A stretch of DNA of 64,000 nucleotides from Amphritea sp. 1_MG-2023 (GCF_030547545.1 NZ_JAUOQE010000011.1:46436-110435); one strand, 5' to 3'; shown: positions 9,587 to 18,141, numbered from the stretch's first letter. A program made the numbers and translations. Notes: a model not told the origin generated them from the sequence alone.

Positions 9587-10385
9587 AATGATGTTCTCCA
9601 TGGCTATCTAACCAACTGATGCTATAACTCTTTGACGTATGACGGGGTTGTAGTTGCATACCTTTGAGCCATAGTCGTAGGGCTTCCCAGTGAATTGCAC
9701 CGATGACCTTGAAGGTCATTAACGGGCGACTAAAAAACAGCGTCAGTAGGTTGCGATCGGTCAATGGTTGTCGTTGACCGGCAAACGTGGCGTTAAAGAT
9801 CGGCTGTGATAATTCACTGTCTTGATCGCTTTGCTGAATACACACGGTGACGTTGTCTTGTGGTGCTCGTATATTGAAGTGATAGGCGGTTTGCATTGGC
9901 ATAAAGGGACTAACATACATCTGTTTTTGACAGTGTTGGCTGATGGTTTTGTCGTTAGTGGAAGCATTTTTCAACAGATAGCTGTGTCGCTGACCAAAGG
10001 TGTTACTTACCTCATAAAGTATGACTTCGACCTCTTGTGCCGCGTTGTAACAAAAGTAAACGCTTAAGGGATTGAAGGTATACCCGAGAATTCTGGGGTA
10101 GCAGAGGAGTTTTATATTGGCGGTGGCGGTGGCGTGACCTCGCGATGACAGCAGTGCGGTGATCTCCTGTCTGAGCTGCCCATCACCGCGACCATGATCT
10201 TTCTCATGGAAGGAAAATAAGCCAAAGCGATTAATACCTAACCACTTAAAAGCGCTGCTCAGGCGAGGTAATTCATCGAGATCAATACACAGTGAAAAAA
10301 CCCGATATACAAAACGGTGTTGCTTTGGGGTAAATCGCTGATGTACCACCTTGCCACTGTATATTGCTGAAGCATATTCAGCCAT
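9567..10385 (-). CDS. DUF1365 family protein
   Basis: 272 residues from the ATG at 10385, whose first bases overlap the upstream stop by 8 bases; a longer reading would run far into the upstream gene. The opening SAIYSGKVVHQRFTPKQHRFVYRVFSLCIDLDEL and the later YPRILGYTFNPLSVYFCYN are hallmark DUF1365 segments. The family's chemistry is not established, and it almost always sits between an FAD oxidoreductase and a Cfa-type methyltransferase, as here. It overlaps the Cfa-type gene by 20 bases. Confidence 0.85.
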   Translation of the reverse strand: MAEYASAIYSGKVVHQRFTPKQHRFVYRVFSLCIDLDELPRLSSAFKWLGINRFGLFSFHEKDHGRGDGQLRQEITALLSSRGHATATANIKLLCYPRILGYTFNPLSVYFCYNAAQEVEVILYEVSNTFGQRHSYLLKNASTNDKTISQHCQKQMYVSPFMPMQTAYHFNIRAPQDNVTVCIQQSDQDSELSQPIFNATFAGQRQPLTDRNLLTLFFSRPLMTFKVIGAIHWEALRLWLKGMQLQPRHTSKSYSISWLDSHGEHHYENLSL

Positions 10386-11742
10386 GAGCGCGCTCCTTTG
10401 GCTCGGTGTTGGCGATGGTTGAGGTGACCGTAATACGACTGTTAGGGTTCTCGAGCTGCCAAGGTCGGGGGATGCCACCTAACTGTTCGGCCACGGCTAA
10501 ACCTGACTGTATACCATCTTCATGGAAACCGTAACCAAACCAAGCACCACAGAACCAGGTGTTTTGTTGCCCTTGTAAACTCCAAAGCTTTTGCTGACTG
10601 ACGAAAGAGTCTCGATCAAAAGCAGGATGATCGTAGAAAAAACTGCGGATCATTTTATCCGCCGCAGGTGCTTTAAGCGGGTTTAATGAGACAACGATCG
10701 GTTGTTCTGTGGCGAGCGGTTGTAGACGGTTCATCCAGTAACTGATTGACACTTGACGATCATCGCGACCGCTGCCCGTGGCCATATAGTTCCAGCTTGA
10801 CCAAACTTTAGGATCGTTTGGCAGTAGGCTTTGATCGAGATGCAGGAAGGCTTGATTGCGTTGATAGGAAAAGTGGCTGAGAAGCCGCTGTTCGGCTTCG
10901 GTCGGATTAGCCAGTAGGGTGAGTGCTTGATCCGCATGACAGGCCAGCACGACATCGTCATAGCGTTCTTGCGCGCCATGCAGGTCTTCAATAATGACGC
11001 CGTTAGGCTGTCGGATCACTTTATGGATACGGCTATTGAGACGTATATTCCCCGTTAAGGCGGAGGCTATTTTATTAACATAGCTGATACTGCCACCGGG
11101 AATCGTATGCCATTGAGGTCGATCCTTAAGCTGCAGTAAACCGTGATTTTTACAGAACCGAAGGAAACTTAAGGCCGGATAGTCAAGCATCTGCTTAACC
11201 GGCGTGGACCAGATCGCTGCACCCATAGGTAGTAGATGATCGTAAATAAAGCGTTCGCCGTAACCATGACGGTTTAATAATTCACCGAGACTAATGTCTG
11301 CCAGCGATGGATCAAGCATTAGCGCATCGGCTTGACGATAGAAACGCATCAAATCTTTAATCATCGACCAAAAAGTGGGACTAATAATATTGCGAGGCTG
11401 AGCAAACAGTCCTGCTAATCCCGAGCCGTTGTATTCCAGTTGACCAGCATTGATGGAAACCGCAAATGACATATCGGTAGGGCAAGTGGCGACATCAATG
11501 TGCTCGAAAAACTTAACCAAATTCGGGTAGTTTTGTGGGTTAAAGACTATAAAACCGGTATCGACATCGACGCTGGTGCCGACAAGATCAAAGCTTACCG
11601 TATTCGAATGCCCCCCTAGCCGATCATCTTTTTCATATAGAGTGACTTGATGGGCTTTATTCAATAGCCAAGCGCAGCTTAGGCCTGAAATCCCTGAGCC
11701 GATAACGGCAATCTTTTTGGGGCGGATGGCAGTAATATTCAT
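10378..11742 (-). CDS. FAD-dependent amine-oxidase-like oxidoreductase
   Basis: 454 residues from the ATG at 11742. That start leaves room for the promoter at 11777-11804 and places the Rossmann motif IAVIGSGISGLSCAWLL about 12 residues in. LYEKDDRLGGHSNTV and the C-terminal WFCGAWFGYGFHEDGIQSGLAVAEQL fit the COG2907 flavoprotein group that resembles desaturases and amine oxidases. First gene of the FAD/DUF1365/Cfa operon; probably oxidises or desaturates a membrane acyl chain. Confidence 0.85.
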   Translation of the reverse strand: MNITAIRPKKIAVIGSGISGLSCAWLLNKAHQVTLYEKDDRLGGHSNTVSFDLVGTSVDVDTGFIVFNPQNYPNLVKFFEHIDVATCPTDMSFAVSINAGQLEYNGSGLAGLFAQPRNIISPTFWSMIKDLMRFYRQADALMLDPSLADISLGELLNRHGYGERFIYDHLLPMGAAIWSTPVKQMLDYPALSFLRFCKNHGLLQLKDRPQWHTIPGGSISYVNKIASALTGNIRLNSRIHKVIRQPNGVIIEDLHGAQERYDDVVLACHADQALTLLANPTEAEQRLLSHFSYQRNQAFLHLDQSLLPNDPKVWSSWNYMATGSGRDDRQVSISYWMNRLQPLATEQPIVVSLNPLKAPAADKMIRSFFYDHPAFDRDSFVSQQKLWSLQGQQNTWFCGAWFGYGFHEDGIQSGLAVAEQLGGIPRPWQLENPNSRITVTSTIANTEPKERAHG

Positions 11743-11776
11743 CTGTGCAGTCCATACTGTAATCTGTTTGCTGAGC

Positions 11777-11804
11777 GTTACGTGTGGTAATCGAAATAAG
11801 ATCA
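11777..11804 (-). promoter_or_regulatory. Predicted ECF promoter of the FAD/DUF1365/Cfa operon
   Basis: On the minus strand: TGATCT (11804-11799), 16 bases, CGTAAC (11782-11777). The predicted start of transcription is about 28 nt before the ATG at 11742. It is divergent from, and close to, the sigma gene's own promoter. Confidence 0.7.
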
Positions 11805-11852
11805 CTGAGGGCAACATCAATTATGATGCGGCTCACTGTTTTCGCCACCATA

Positions 11853-11881
11853 TGATCCAGATCACTAGATGAGTACGTATA
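11853..11881 (+). promoter_or_regulatory. Predicted autoregulated ECF promoter of the sigma/anti-sigma operon
   Basis: TGATCC (11853-11858), 17 bases, CGTATA (11876-11881). The -10 box overlaps the first codons of the longest possible sigma reading frame (ATG 11869), so translation should start further downstream. The spacer is one base longer than in the three other copies. Confidence 0.65.
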
Positions 11882-11889
11882 GGGGGGTT

Positions 11890-12495
11890 ATGAAAAGCAA
11901 GCCACCGGGAGACGATGTGGACAACATCATACAACTGAAGCACGCTGAGATGGCCAGCGCTGATTGGAGCGCACTGCTTGGACGTTTGGCCAGCAAGCCT
12001 GATAAGAGTGTCTATGCCCGACTGTTCAATCACTTCGCCCCCAAGGTGAAGGCTTATATTGTTCGTCTGGGCGTTGCCCTAGCAACGGCGGAAGAGCTGA
12101 CTCAAGAGGTGATGTTATCGGTATGGCGTAAAGCCCATCTGTATCATCCAGAAAAAGCCGCCGCCAGCACATGGATTTTTACCCTTGCCCGAAACCAGAG
12201 TATTGATTGGATGCGTAAGCAGAAGTATCCCCAATACAGTCTCGATGAATGGAGCGAAACCGCCTCCGAACCTGGCCAAGGGGAGCAAAGCGTGTTATCG
12301 GATCGGGTGGCCAACGCGATTAAATTACTGCCAGAAAATCAGGCACAGGTTATCTATATGTCTTATTTCGAAGGGCGATCTCATGCTGATATCGCTAGCC
12401 GTCTCGATATCCCTTTGGGGAGTGTCAAATCCAGAATTAGATTAGCATCAGAAAAGCTAAAGCAGAGTTGGGGAGGTGATGCCTATGAACATTAA
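11890..12495 (+). CDS. rpoE: ECF sigma factor, RpoE/ChrR (ECF11) type
   Basis: 201 residues from the ATG at 11890, preceded by AGGGGGG; ATG 11950 is an alternative if transcription starts near 11888. Region 2 (LFNHFAPKVKAYIVRLG, then WRKAHLYHPEKAAASTWIFTLARNQSIDWMRK) and region 4 (GRSHADIASRLDIPLGSVKSRIRLASEKLK) match the sigma factors that govern the singlet-oxygen response. It overlaps the chrR start, as is usual for sigma/anti-sigma pairs. It is expected to direct its own promoter and the three related ones in the window. This is not the envelope-stress RpoE of E. coli. Confidence 0.9.
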   Translation: MKSKPPGDDVDNIIQLKHAEMASADWSALLGRLASKPDKSVYARLFNHFAPKVKAYIVRLGVALATAEELTQEVMLSVWRKAHLYHPEKAAASTWIFTLARNQSIDWMRKQKYPQYSLDEWSETASEPGQGEQSVLSDRVANAIKLLPENQAQVIYMSYFEGRSHADIASRLDIPLGSVKSRIRLASEKLKQSWGGDAYEH

Positions 12496-13147
12496 TCATC
12501 ACCTCGACGAGGCAACGCTGATGAGCTATTCCGCAGGCAGTTTGTCTCAGGGAATGGCGCTGGTGGTGGCGGCGCATCTGTCTTATTGCTCAGAGTGTCG
12601 TGAACGGGCACGCCTGAGTGACGCCGTCGGTGGTGTGCTGCTCGAATCGCTAGAGGAGCAGAGCGTGGCTGATGATATGCTCGCGTCAATCTTGTCTCAG
12701 CTGGATCAATCGCCGCCGGATCTCGCCGACCAACAGCCGGTCAGAACCCCGCCGAGCTTTATCGATCCAGAGATTCCAGCGCCTTTACGCGAGTATGTGG
12801 ATGGCTCTTTAGATCAATTGCCATGGAAGCGCATTGTACCAGGCGTAGCGTACTACGATATGCCTTGGGAGGGGCGCGGCGTGTCTCGGTTATTGCGCAT
12901 TGCACCAGGCAAATCGATGTTGACGCATACCCATCATGGCAATGAACTTACCTTAGTGCTGCGTGGCTCTTTCTCCGATGAAGTCGGGCGCTTTCAGGTC
13001 GGTGATATTGCCGATCTCGATGATCAAATCGAGCATCAGCCGTTAGTCGACAGTCAAGAAGACTGTATCTGTCTCATTGCCACCGATGCGCCGTTAAGAT
13101 TTACCACGCTGTTTGGTAAATTAGTGCAGCCCATGACTGGCTTTTGA
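12485..13147 (+). CDS. chrR: ChrR-type zinc anti-sigma factor with cupin domain
   Basis: 220 residues from the ATG at 12485; GGGAGGT (12471-12477) lies 7 bases upstream and is inside the sigma gene. His6, His31, Cys35 and Cys38 (HLSYCSEC) reproduce the zinc ligands of the ChrR anti-sigma domain. A C-terminal cupin has candidate ligands His148, His150, Glu154 and His184. In Rhodobacter sphaeroides, ChrR releases RpoE on singlet oxygen, a response that needs the cupin domain. The 10-base overlap with the sigma gene implies coupled translation. Confidence 0.92.
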   Translation: MNINHHLDEATLMSYSAGSLSQGMALVVAAHLSYCSECRERARLSDAVGGVLLESLEEQSVADDMLASILSQLDQSPPDLADQQPVRTPPSFIDPEIPAPLREYVDGSLDQLPWKRIVPGVAYYDMPWEGRGVSRLLRIAPGKSMLTHTHHGNELTLVLRGSFSDEVGRFQVGDIADLDDQIEHQPLVDSQEDCICLIATDAPLRFTTLFGKLVQPMTGF

Positions 13148-13183
13148 TTCACTCTTGATCCGTTTTTTGTATAGGTATGTCGC

Positions 13184-13399
13184 ATGCATCAATTGAATCC
13201 TAATAAGCTGAATCTCAGTAAATGGACCGCCATAGAGCCGCAAAATAGAGAAAAGCACTTCCTCGTCACGACCTTAATTAGAGATGAGGCTGGGGTGGTG
13301 CAACAATGTATTTTAGAGGCGGTGTTGACTCATCGAGAACAAACAATCGATTGGCAACAACTTCAAGATAGTCAGCGTTGGCTGCAAGGCTGGCGCTGA
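13184..13399 (+). CDS. TIGR02450 family small protein
   Basis: 71 residues. The opening NPNKLNLSKWTAIEPQNREKHFLVT is the signature of TIGR02450, a short Trp-containing family of unknown function common beside photolyase and ChrR genes. It lies 36 bases after chrR on the same strand, ahead of a terminator at 13533-13557, so it is probably the last gene of the sigma operon. Confidence 0.8.
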   Translation: MHQLNPNKLNLSKWTAIEPQNREKHFLVTTLIRDEAGVVQQCILEAVLTHREQTIDWQQLQDSQRWLQGWR

Positions 13400-13430
13400 A
13401 AGGCATTGATATAACCACTAAATAATTTAC

Positions 13431-13524
13431 GGAAGGTGCGAATAAGTCCGTTATGTTCCCTGCGGCCATCAGAATGGCCAGATACGCGAAAGCCAGAGGC
13501 GTAATTGACTTATTCGTACCTTCC
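13431..13524 (-). mobile_element. IS5-type MITE, short form, copy 1
   Basis: 94 bp bounded by GGAAGGTGCGAATAAGTC and its near-perfect inverse (one mismatch). These ends match the terminal repeats of IS5-group elements. The flanking TTAC/TTAC (13427-13430, 13525-13528) is a 4-bp target duplication. It has no transposase. It is inserted between the TIGR02450 gene and its terminator, so it should be transcribed. Confidence 0.88.
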
Positions 13525-13532
13525 TTACCTAA

Positions 13533-13557
13533 AAGCCGACCTCTGTGTCGGCTTTTT
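13533..13557 (+). terminator. Intrinsic terminator of the sigma/chrR/TIGR02450 operon
   Basis: AAGCCGAC (13533-13540), a 6-base loop, GTCGGCTT (13547-13554), then a T-run. Confidence 0.85.
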
Positions 13558-13830
13558 GCTGTTTGGATATCACAACGGAAGATTAATTTTCGCTTTTGTT
13601 CGTCTTTTTCTCGGTGGGTTAGTGATTGAGTGTCGGTTAAACCCTATTTTATCAAGCGTGAGGTATAAAGATGGGTAAGAACTTAACGCCGAACGGCTAA
13701 TGATATATATAGTTTCGATATTAATAATATCATTTTTTGAGATAACGTCTGTCGTGGATAGCCTATGTCTCGAAACTTTTTAGGGCGGCTGAGGTGGGTA
13801 AACAATCGCAATTACTATATTGCACGCTAA

Positions 13831-13924
13831 GGAAGGTGCGAATAAGTCCGTTATGTTCTCTGCGGACATTAGAATGGCCAGATACGCGAAAGCCAGAGGC
13901 GTAATTGACTTATTCGCACCTTCC
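13831..13924 (-). mobile_element. IS5-type MITE, short form, copy 2
   Basis: 94 bp, nearly identical to copy 1 in length, ends and core, flanked by CTAA/CTAA (13827-13830, 13925-13928), a target duplication of the YTAR type preferred by IS5. It lies upstream of the AtoE-type transporter gene. Same orientation as copy 1. Confidence 0.9.
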
Positions 13925-14051
13925 CTAAATTCAGGATAGAATCGGCGCTTTCGAGAGTGATCACCTGTCATGCTCGGAATATACGTCAAAAGCGTAAATA
14001 AATGGCCTTTATCGAGGCGATATAAAAATATCTATAATAATAGGAATACTT

Positions 14052-15431
14052 ATGAATACGAATGCTGTGCAATTAACTCTGTTGCAACGATTAAGTAAGT
14101 TTTTCGTTGTCCTGTTGCAACGTTATCTACCCGACCCGTTTATCTTTGCTATCGTGTTAACCTTATTAGTCTTTGTGTTGGTTATGCCAGCGACAAGTCA
14201 AGGACCGATGCAGGTTGTTGATGCTTGGGCCGGTGGTTTTTGGAAGTTATTAACCTTTGCTATGCAGATGGCGATGGTGGTGGTAACGGGCCATGCAATG
14301 GCCAGCGCTCCGGCGTTTAAAAGCAAGTTGGCGCTATTAGCAGGTATCGCTAAAACACCTGGCCAAGCGATTGTTTTGGTGACCATGATCAGTGCCGCCG
14401 CTTGTTGGGTAAACTGGGGCTTTGGTTTAGTCGTCGGTGCTATTTTTGCACGTGAAATTGCCGCTAGAGTTAAAGGTGTCGATTATCGTTTGTTAATCGC
14501 CTCGGCTTACAGTGGTTTTCTATTTTGGCATGCGGGTTTATCCGGTTCGATTCCTTTGGCGATTGCCAGTGGTACTAAAATTGAAACCGTGACAAACGGT
14601 GCGGTATTAGCGGCCATACCCACTTCAGAAACACTTTTTTCGACCATGAACTTAGTGATTTTGGCGGTCATGTTTGTGACGATTCCGTTATTGAATCGAC
14701 TGATGCATCCGGCACCACAGGATACGATGGTTATTGATGCCACTTTACTGGCAGAAACCGCCGCTACAGAAGAGTTACCCAATAAAGCCGATATGTCTCC
14801 AGCGGAACGACTCGAGAATAGTCGCGTATTATCGTTGTTATTAGGGGTGATGGGCTTTGCTTATATTATCTATTATTTTATTAATAATGGTTTCGCACTT
14901 AACTTGAATATCGTCAACTTCACATTCCTGTTTTCGGCTATTTTATTACACGGTACACCCAAGAGCCTGCTTAATTCAGTGTCTCAGGGGGCTAAAAACT
15001 GTGCAGGCATACTGCTACAGTTTCCGTTTTATGCCGGTATTATGGGGATGATGACAGCTACCGGCGATTCGGGAGTATCATTGGCGGGGATTATTTCCGA
15101 AGCTTTTGTGTCTATTTCTAATGAAACAACTTTCCCATTATTTACCTTCCTCAGCGCCGGTATTGTTAACTTCTTCGTGCCTTCTGGCGGTGGTCAATGG
15201 GCTGTTCAAGCGCCGATTATGATGCCTGCGGGGGCCGCCTTAGGTGTTGATGCGGCTAAAACGGCGATGGCGATCGCTTGGGGTGATGCTTGGACCAATA
15301 TGATTCAGCCTTTCTGGGCACTACCTGCGTTGGCGATTGCTGGTTTGGGTGCTAAAGACGTGATGGGTTATTGCATCATGGCGTTGCTAGGTTCTGGTGT
15401 GATTATTTCGCTTGGGTTATTGATTTTCTAA
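14052..15431 (+). CDS. AtoE-family short-chain fatty acid transporter
   Basis: 459 residues with a dozen or so hydrophobic segments. The N-terminal LPDPFIFAIVLTLLVF, then NWGFGLVVGAIFAREIA, YSGFLFWHAGLSGSIPLAIAS and FFVPSGGGQWAVQAPIMMPA, are characteristic of the AtoE/short-chain fatty acid permease family. It imports acetoacetate or other short acids across the inner membrane. AGGAA precedes the ATG. It is monocistronic with a terminator, and its insertion splits the stress cluster. A link with the 3-hydroxybutyrate-type genes near 41 kb is possible but unproven. Confidence 0.85.
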   Translation: MNTNAVQLTLLQRLSKFFVVLLQRYLPDPFIFAIVLTLLVFVLVMPATSQGPMQVVDAWAGGFWKLLTFAMQMAMVVVTGHAMASAPAFKSKLALLAGIAKTPGQAIVLVTMISAAACWVNWGFGLVVGAIFAREIAARVKGVDYRLLIASAYSGFLFWHAGLSGSIPLAIASGTKIETVTNGAVLAAIPTSETLFSTMNLVILAVMFVTIPLLNRLMHPAPQDTMVIDATLLAETAATEELPNKADMSPAERLENSRVLSLLLGVMGFAYIIYYFINNGFALNLNIVNFTFLFSAILLHGTPKSLLNSVSQGAKNCAGILLQFPFYAGIMGMMTATGDSGVSLAGIISEAFVSISNETTFPLFTFLSAGIVNFFVPSGGGQWAVQAPIMMPAGAALGVDAAKTAMAIAWGDAWTNMIQPFWALPALAIAGLGAKDVMGYCIMALLGSGVIISLGLLIF

Positions 15432-15460
15432 GCAACCACAGGTTATTGATCAACGTAAAA

Positions 15461-15485
15461 ACCAGCGATAATGCTGGTTTTTTTA
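15461..15485 (+). terminator. Intrinsic terminator of the AtoE-type gene
   Basis: ACCAGC (15461-15466), loop, GCTGGT (15473-15478), then seven T. Confidence 0.85.
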
Positions 15486-15582
15486 TTAGCCCTGCCAATT
15501 GTCATTTTCTCGTCGTTACGCTTCGCATTAAACGATTCAATCGAGTCTCGGTGCGCTGGGCTTAATCGCTGAGATTGTATTA

Positions 15583-17034
15583 TTACTGTTGTTTTAGACT
15601 TGCAAAAGCGTCTAATGCTGCCTGACGCGAGGCTTTGAGATCAAGCATCGGTTTTGGATAGGTTGTGCCCAGTTGGACACCCGCTTCTGCGAGCACCGCC
15701 GCTGAGGCCTCCCACGGGGTGTGAATATAGCGACTCGGTAAGGCGCTGAGTTCGGGGATAAAACGGCGAATATAGTCACCCTCAGCATCAAACTTTTGTC
15801 CCTGCAGTACCGGATTGAAAATTCTAAAATAGGGGGCGGCATCGCTGCCGCATCCGGCAACCCACTGCCAGCTTGCGCTATTGGACGCTAGATCAGCATC
15901 GACTAGCGTATCCCAAAACCATGTTGCGCCAAGATGCCAGTGTTGACATTGATTCTTGACTAAGAACGAAGCGACCAGCATGCGTACTCGGTTATGCATA
16001 TAACCCGTTTGCCATAATTCGCGCATACCGGCATCGATAATGGGGAAACCTGTCATACCCTGTTGCCACTGATGGCATTGTTCTGGTTGGTTTTTCCAGG
16101 GGAAACGATTGAAGCGTGGATTGAGATTTTCTGTGGTGATGTTGGGGTTGTGATAGAGCTGATAATACGAAAACTCACGCCAAGCGAGTTCTTTCAAAAA
16201 AGTATCCAGTTGTTCTTCTAAGCCTGGATGACTGCCCTGTTGTTGACTGTAATACCAAATTTGTCGCGGCGAGATCTGTCCCCACTGCAGGTAAGGCGAT
16301 AGAGTGGATGTTGCCTCTAGGGCGGGATAATCACGACCTTGCGGATAATTTTCTAAGCGTTCATTGGTAAAGCGTTGTAATCGTTGCCAAGCGGCGGCTT
16401 CGGTTATTTCCCAGTGATCAGTGAGGCGATGATGCCAAGGATGATTGGGCAGTAAGTTGAGTTCAGTTAAGTCGCACGGCTGAACATCATTCGCTGCGAG
16501 TTGGGTAGTGAGATCATCAGAATATAGCTCAAGTGTCGGTCTAGGGAGGGGCTCTGATGGTGGGGGCGCACTGATACAACCTTTACGATAATAGGGAGTG
16601 AAGACTTTATAAGGTGTGCCGTCGGCTTTAGTGATTGTCCAAGGTTCCCATAATAGTGAGCCGTTGTAGCTGTGTACGGTTGTGCCTGTACTTTTGAGTG
16701 CCTGTTTTATTTGACTGTCGCGGGTGATGGCATGGGGAGTGTAACAGCGATTCCAATGTATTGTTTGTGCACCGGTATGTTGAATGAGTGCCAGTAAAAT
16801 AGCCAAGGGGTCGCCTTGGAAGATGCGTAGCTGATCGCTTAACTGATCGTTTAAGTGAGCCAAGCTGTGGTGTAGCCAGCAGCGACTGGCGGCGCCTAGA
16901 TTGCAGTGATCGGCGGTGGTGGTATCATCGATAAACACGGGAATAACACGGCCGCTTTGGGCCGCATAGTAAAGTGCGGGGTTATCCGCGAGTCTAAGAT
17001 CGTGACGCAGCCAGACAATGACGGGTGACTTCAA
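15583..17034 (-). CDS. phrB: Deoxyribodipyrimidine photolyase, class I
   Basis: 483 residues, the usual size. Start is TTG at 17034, with AAGGAG 7 bases upstream. The N-terminal antenna domain begins VIVWLRHDLRLADNPAL; the FAD-binding helical domain includes ELAWREFSYYQLY, NRVRMLVASFLVKN and LASNSASWQWVAGCGSDAAPYFRIFNP split across about 330-410. It repairs cyclobutane pyrimidine dimers using light. It follows the YbgA-like gene by 11 bases behind an ECF-type promoter. Photolyase is a classic member of the RpoE/ChrR singlet-oxygen regulon. Confidence 0.92.
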   Translation of the reverse strand: MKSPVIVWLRHDLRLADNPALYYAAQSGRVIPVFIDDTTTADHCNLGAASRCWLHHSLAHLNDQLSDQLRIFQGDPLAILLALIQHTGAQTIHWNRCYTPHAITRDSQIKQALKSTGTTVHSYNGSLLWEPWTITKADGTPYKVFTPYYRKGCISAPPPSEPLPRPTLELYSDDLTTQLAANDVQPCDLTELNLLPNHPWHHRLTDHWEITEAAAWQRLQRFTNERLENYPQGRDYPALEATSTLSPYLQWGQISPRQIWYYSQQQGSHPGLEEQLDTFLKELAWREFSYYQLYHNPNITTENLNPRFNRFPWKNQPEQCHQWQQGMTGFPIIDAGMRELWQTGYMHNRVRMLVASFLVKNQCQHWHLGATWFWDTLVDADLASNSASWQWVAGCGSDAAPYFRIFNPVLQGQKFDAEGDYIRRFIPELSALPSRYIHTPWEASAAVLAEAGVQLGTTYPKPMLDLKASRQAALDAFASLKQQ

Positions 17035-17045
17035 CGGGGTTCTCC

Positions 17046-18020
17046 TTATACTTGATTGCGAAGCCCAAGGTGCGCAGGGTAGGGTTCGAGATAACGCTGA
17101 GCACGAATATAGTCGCTACCGTTTTGATTAATATAGTGTGACAGTAGGGTCATGGGCGTGATCAGATTCACTTCACCGAGGCGGTATTGTTCAAACACCG
17201 TTAGAATGGCTTGCCGCGCGGTGCTATCAACGCTTTGTTTCAGGTAACCCATGATATGTTGCATTACATTGCAGTGAGCGCCACGCGACGCTGGTTGTTC
17301 GATGGCGGCCATAAACTGATCAAAATACGTGGTGATGAGGGGGTCAAGCGGTTCGTTATGGGCGACAGCCAGCATTTTTCCTAAATTCCGATAGGCGATC
17401 TGATGGTGAGCCATCAACAAGTATTTGTAGCTACTATGAAATTGTAACAAGTTGTGGAAGCTAGGTTGTTCGACCACTTCTTTACGGAAATGATGATGAG
17501 CGAAGACGCGCATGACAAAGTTTTCACGCAACTGAGGGTCGTTTAGACGGCCATCTTCCTCTATCGGCAGGTTGGGATACTGCGCCATCAGTGCGCGAGC
17601 AAATAAGCCTGCCCCTCGTTGTTCATGTGGATGACCAGACGGTTGATAAATTTTGACTCGCTCCATGCCGCAGCTAGGAGAATCCTTTTTGAGTATATAA
17701 CCATCTAAATCACGGCAGCGTTGCAGCATGGGCTGACAAGCATCAATGAGTCGTTGATTGAGGTTTTCTTCCGTTTCGTTAGTCGTTTTAGAGAATATCA
17801 GTGTGGGATCATTTGGATCGCCGATTAACCGCATGGTCGGCCGAGGTATACCAAAACCCGCAGCCACCTCTGGGCAGAACGTCTGAAATTTAAAGTGGCT
17901 AGTGAATTGATCTCGGCAGATTCTCGACTGACTATGGCCGCCGTTAAAGCGCACTTCTTCGCCCATCACACAGGCACTGATACCGACCGGTATATCGGTT
18001 GTTGTGGATATAGGTTGCAT
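17046..18020 (-). CDS. DUF523-DUF1722 fusion protein (YbgA-like)
   Basis: 324 residues from the ATG at 18020, chosen because AGGAG lies 5 bases upstream (a GTG at 18026 is too close to it). The N-terminal DUF523 part has GISACVMGEEVRFNGGHS and KKDSPSCGMERVK with paired cysteines; the C-terminal DUF1722 part has HKYLLMAH-like YKYLLMAHHQIAYRNLGKM. The family is repeatedly found next to photolyase genes; its biochemical role is not settled. First gene of the photolyase operon. Confidence 0.85.
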   Translation of the reverse strand: MQPISTTTDIPVGISACVMGEEVRFNGGHSQSRICRDQFTSHFKFQTFCPEVAAGFGIPRPTMRLIGDPNDPTLIFSKTTNETEENLNQRLIDACQPMLQRCRDLDGYILKKDSPSCGMERVKIYQPSGHPHEQRGAGLFARALMAQYPNLPIEEDGRLNDPQLRENFVMRVFAHHHFRKEVVEQPSFHNLLQFHSSYKYLLMAHHQIAYRNLGKMLAVAHNEPLDPLITTYFDQFMAAIEQPASRGAHCNVMQHIMGYLKQSVDSTARQAILTVFEQYRLGEVNLITPMTLLSHYINQNGSDYIRAQRYLEPYPAHLGLRNQV

Positions 18021-18053
18021 GCTCACTCCTTGGCTATCAGCTTATAGCGATCT

Positions 18054-18081
18054 GTTACGTCAATCGCGTAGGTGTAGATCA
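18054..18081 (-). promoter_or_regulatory. Predicted ECF promoter of the YbgA-like/photolyase operon
   Basis: On the minus strand: TGATCT (18081-18076), 16 bases, CGTAAC (18059-18054), identical in both boxes and spacing to the promoter at 11777-11804. The predicted transcript starts about 26 nt before the ATG at 18020. Confidence 0.72.
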
Positions 18082-18141
18082 TCATGTTGAAATAAATATA
18101 GCGTTGTTTCAAGCTTGGTTAAAAAACAGTCAATATAATTC

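Noticed and set aside
11869..11889. ATG at 11869 as the sigma start
   Set aside because: The predicted -10 box lies inside it and ATG 11890 has a better ribosome site.
13278..13469. Minus-strand reading frame ending in ITDLFAPS
   Set aside because: It arises from the end of the MITE at 13431; the same peptide appears in the frame over the second MITE (13780-13989).
13931..13985. TGATCA near 13942 followed by CGTC as a fifth ECF promoter
   Set aside because: The spacing is 20 bases and the -10 box does not match.
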